DNA from: Candidatus Rokuibacteriota bacterium
GTDB taxonomy: Bacteria > Methylomirabilota > Methylomirabilia > Rokubacteriales > CSP1-6
DNA length: 33,426 nt
Direction of reading: 5' to 3'
Assembly (NCBI GenBank): GCA_003220495.1
Contig: QHSP01000089.1
Span: forward strand, 1-33,426
A model generated the notes under the pieces. That model searched no databases, was not told where the DNA came from, and saw only the letters and a list, made by a program, of their open reading frames with translations. Position numbers and translations under genes: made by a program. Positions 31,506 through 33,426 of this stretch are shown in pieces. Position 1 is the first letter of the stretch. Every line of letters begins with the position of its first letter.

Positions 31506-32690
31506 TCAGTCCGACGCGAGTAAGGCGAGGACGGCAAAGGCGGTCGCGGCATCGGACATGAACAGCCTCCGCCAGGGTTCGCCTTTGCTCCCACCGTGCT
31601 CGCGGTCATAGTTGAGCGAGTGCGACCGCCAGGCGGGATGTGTCCGCTCGCCCACTTGAACGCCTTGCTGATTCGCCTTGAGCCAATGCACGCCACGTCT
31701 CTCTACCGGGTCGTCGCCAGGAAGGCCGGCCTGCCGGAGCGTGTATACGATCAGCCCGGTAGCGAAGCCATCGGACTTCGCCAGGAATGCGGCGTCCACC
31801 GTTCCCGGTGGGTGGGAGCGCCAGGCGGCCTTGCTCCACCGCCACCCGCCCAGCGCCCGCAGGGACCAGCCCCCATCGTCCCGCTGGGCCCGCTGCACCT
31901 CGCCGATGAGCGCGTCCCGCTGCGTCTTCGTGAGCAAGTCCTTCCACCGGGTCGCGGCCAGCAATAGCCACACCCGGTTGAAGAGGCTTTGCGCCGCATA
32001 TCGCTCGGTCAGATAGCCCCTCAGCTTTTCGATATGCGCTGTCGCGTCCGCAGCCTGGCCCGCGGCGAATGCGGGAGCAGTACCGATCGCCAGGGCCGCA
32101 AGGGTGGCGCCGTAGTATGTAGCGTCTGCGCTCTCGAATGGCTCGAGGCCGAAGTCGAGCCAGTCCCAGACCCCGTCGGGGCGCTGCGTCTCCCACAGTC
32201 GTCCGAACGCGCGTCGCGTCGGCTCGCTGGGCTCGCGCCGATGTTGCTCGGCGTCGGCGCTGGCAAGGATCAGGGCGTTGAGTACCGCCTCCGTGCCGCG
32301 CGACTCGACTTTCTTGGCGTCGGCGAAGTCATAGTAGGGCTCGTGAGCGTCGTAGGTCTGCACACGCCGCGTGACGTTCTCAATCAGCCGCACCTCCTGG
32401 GGCGTCGGGGTCTTTACGTGCATCGCCTGCCTCAGAGCAGGTCGTGCGAGCGCGTACGGGATCACCGTGTGGCACGAGACGCACGCCGTCTCGCCTTTAC
32501 TGGTCTGGAGCTTCTTGGTCTCGGCGAACCAGACGTCCATTCGTTCGTCGAGATACTTCGCCGCGCCCTCGCGATTCCACCCACTCGGCTCGACTGGGAC
32601 ATTCTGCGAAGCCACCTCGCGAGCGCTCAGAACCATCAGGACCGTGATCACGACGAGGGTTATGCCCCGCCCCACAGCGGCCTTGCTCAT
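31506..32690 (-). CDS. Secreted terpene-cyclase-fold protein with a haem c motif
   Basis: A 394-residue protein with a signal peptide (about residues 1-28). Soon after the signal is a haem-attachment motif C70-VS-C73-H74 in ETACVSCHTVIPYALARP. The remainder is made of repeated helical pairs with QW-like repeats, RLWETQRPDGVWDWLDFG and VQRAQRDDGGWSLRALGG, as in the alpha/alpha barrels of squalene-hopene cyclases and prenyltransferases. The cyclase catalytic DXDD motif is not visible, so cyclase activity is unlikely; I recall such secreted cytochrome/cyclase-fold proteins from environmental genomes without a known function. ATG 32690 is used; the frame is open further upstream, but that part overlaps a LysR remnant. 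Confidence 0.75.
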   Translation of the reverse strand: MSKAAVGRGITLVVITVLMVLSAREVASQNVPVEPSGWNREGAAKYLDERMDVWFAETKKLQTSKGETACVSCHTVIPYALARPALRQAMHVKTPTPQEVRLIENVTRRVQTYDAHEPYYDFADAKKVESRGTEAVLNALILASADAEQHRREPSEPTRRAFGRLWETQRPDGVWDWLDFGLEPFESADATYYGATLAALAIGTAPAFAAGQAADATAHIEKLRGYLTERYAAQSLFNRVWLLLAATRWKDLLTKTQRDALIGEVQRAQRDDGGWSLRALGGWRWSKAAWRSHPPGTVDAAFLAKSDGFATGLIVYTLRQAGLPGDDPVERRGVHWLKANQQGVQVGERTHPAWRSHSLNYDREHGGSKGEPWRRLFMSDAATAFAVLALLASD

Positions 32691-32953
32691 GACGCCACCG
32701 CCTTCTTCTTCTCCGGCCGCTGCTTGCGAACGACGATCTTGCAGTTTGCCGCAGCGCCGGCGTGACACCCTGGTTTCCAAAGGGTCTTCTTCGACACTCG
32801 AGCTATCAAGTCATCAATCCTCGAGAGGAATAGCTTCAGGATCGGAGACGTATTCGTCTTGCTGTAGCCGACAACCAGATCAATCGTGGGTACATCCCCC
32901 AGCAAGGGACGGCTGATCACGGATGTCCCATGCCTCCGAGGTATGACACCAGC
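32687..32953 (-). pseudogene. C-terminal fragment of a LysR-family regulator
   Basis: The frame, closed upstream by a TAG at about 32955, contains SVISRPLLGDVPTIDLVVGY followed by SKTNTSPILKLFLSRIDDLI and ARVSKK. This is the end of the effector domain as found in one LysR subfamily (GDVPTIDLVVGYxKxNxSPxLKxFL). Everything before it, including the DNA-binding domain, is absent. The frame then continues with a basic tail to a stop overlapping the ATG of the next gene. A remnant left by a deletion or insertion at about 32950. Confidence 0.6.
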
Positions 32954-33161
32954 CTACAAAGTATTCACGGGCCACGCCACCAGAACTCCGCGTACACCAT
33001 CGGAAGGGATATGAACGGTCTTCATCGGGGGGCGGTCTTCATCTGGCGGCGCCCTCAGGGGCATCCGCCAGCCGTCGATCTTCTGCAACTTGATCTGCCC
33101 GCTCGCTACGAGACTGAAGAGCAGGACCACTGGCTCGTTGCCGCCTTCCCGCAGGTATCGA
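32954..33161 (-). other. Open stretch of unknown origin, possibly insertion-element debris
   Basis: Between two broken genes, a minus-strand frame reads RYLREGGNEPVVLLFSLVAS, GQIKLQKIDGWRMPL and on to the TAG near 32955. It has the look of a protein C-terminus and vaguely recalls transposase tails, but I cannot name a family. No terminal inverted repeats or target duplications were found by eye. Confidence 0.25.
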
Positions 33162-33260
33162 CTACGCAGAGCACCGGCGCCCGCAATCCACGTGCGACGA
33201 GATCGTCGAGGCAGCCCTAGCGGCCTGCCCGGCGACCCGTTCGGCGATCGGTGTCGTCAT
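33162..33260 (-). pseudogene. Start of an interrupted small gene
   Basis: ATG 33260 has a fine ribosome site (AGGAGGT about 5 bases upstream) and overlaps the stop of the SnoaL-like gene as ATGA, so it once followed it in an operon. The frame begins MTTPIAERVAGQAARAAS and ends after 32 residues at TAG, with a Cys/Arg-rich end unlike its beginning. The gene seems to be cut around 33190-33200. Family unknown. Confidence 0.4.
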
Positions 33261-33426
33261 CTCTGACCTCCTAGAGGAGGGACGACACCGAGCTGCTGCA
33301 TCAGGTCGAGCAGCGTGGCGACACCCCAGTGCTCAGTGATCTTGCCGTCGACGACCCGCATGGCGTCGACGGTATAGAAACTGACCTTCTTCCCTGTGGC
33401 TGGAATACCGAGGAACTCCCCCTGGT
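33257..33426 (-). CDS. SnoaL-like/ester cyclase protein, C-terminal part
   Basis: The gene enters from the right edge. The visible 55 or so residues read GEFLGIPATGKKVSFYTVDA, then MRVVDGKITEHWGVATLLDLMQ, and end with QLGVVPPLGG. This is the end of the cone-shaped alpha/beta barrel of SnoaL-like proteins, where GIPATGKKV, a Val-Asp-Gly-Lys-Ile turn, EHWGVAD-like and LMQQLG are typical. The function of this branch (polyketide cyclase, ester cyclase or other) cannot be given from the fragment. It is the upstream partner of the interrupted gene at 33260. Confidence 0.75.
   Translation of the reverse strand, partial: QGEFLGIPATGKKVSFYTVDAMRVVDGKITEHWGVATLLDLMQQLGVVPPLGGQR

Noticed and set aside
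1-33426. tRNA, rRNA genes and CRISPR arrays
   Set aside because: Looked for tRNA-like cloverleaf ends, conserved rRNA segments and regularly spaced repeats; none was seen by eye.

Overview
The window is GC-rich (roughly 65 %), compact and bacterial, with genes on both strands, frequent 4-bp ATGA overlaps and purine-rich ribosome binding sites. A Tat signal, a lipoprotein signal, c-type cytochromes, an outer-membrane porin-like protein and a CusCBA-type tripartite pump indicate a Gram-negative-type envelope. The gene mix (many MFS transporters, PIG-L and YdjC deacetylases, DUF5680, putative selenoproteins, multihaem cytochromes) recalls Candidatus Rokubacteria / Methylomirabilota from soil or groundwater metagenomes; that placement is an inference from gene content, and no rRNA or tRNA gene is visible to test it.

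Layout. 1-399: 3' end of a TMEM175-type channel. 481-3438: a MerR regulator with a textbook MerR operator, an MFS exporter, a frameshifted PIG-L deacetylase and the decayed remains of a dienelactone hydrolase. 3441-8056: two convergent secreted class C beta-lactamase-like serine hydrolases. 8443-8904: a cold-shock gene whose probable leader contains an intrinsic terminator. 9011-13030: DinB-like protein, then the most notable locus: a DsrE-family gene and, across a LysR gene, an ETHE1-like metallo-beta-lactamase gene. Each is interrupted by one in-frame TGA exactly where I expect the family cysteine, and each TGA is followed by a hairpin fitting the bacterial SECIS layout. An MFS gene is translationally coupled to the second. 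13135-14956: DUF5680 protein and another MFS transporter.

14972-28006 is a heavy-metal (most likely copper) defence block. Leftward from 20731: a small secreted His-rich protein, a porin-like protein with a haem site, a three-haem cytochrome c, a small periplasmic protein and a CopB-type P1B ATPase. Divergent from these are a second MerR regulator, transcribed from its own MerR-type promoter, and a 54-residue CxxCxxC protein. A strong hairpin separates them from a leftward cluster: small Cys/Met-rich secreted protein, CusA-type RND pump, YtkA-like protein, CusC-type outer-membrane factor and CusB-type adaptor. The ATPase would clear the cytoplasm and the CusCBA pump the periplasm, with small Met/His/Cys-rich secreted proteins as possible metal carriers.

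28182-33426 is a patchy end: a doubtful ORF, a MarR fragment, a glycosyltransferase-like gene, a Tat-exported YdjC deacetylase, a P-loop kinase, a secreted haem-binding terpene-cyclase-like protein, a LysR C-terminal fragment, an interrupted small gene and a partial SnoaL-like gene running off the right edge. Broken genes are frequent (PIG-L, dienelactone hydrolase, SnoaL-like, MarR, LysR fragment, 33.2-kb gene), which reflects real decay, assembly error or both.
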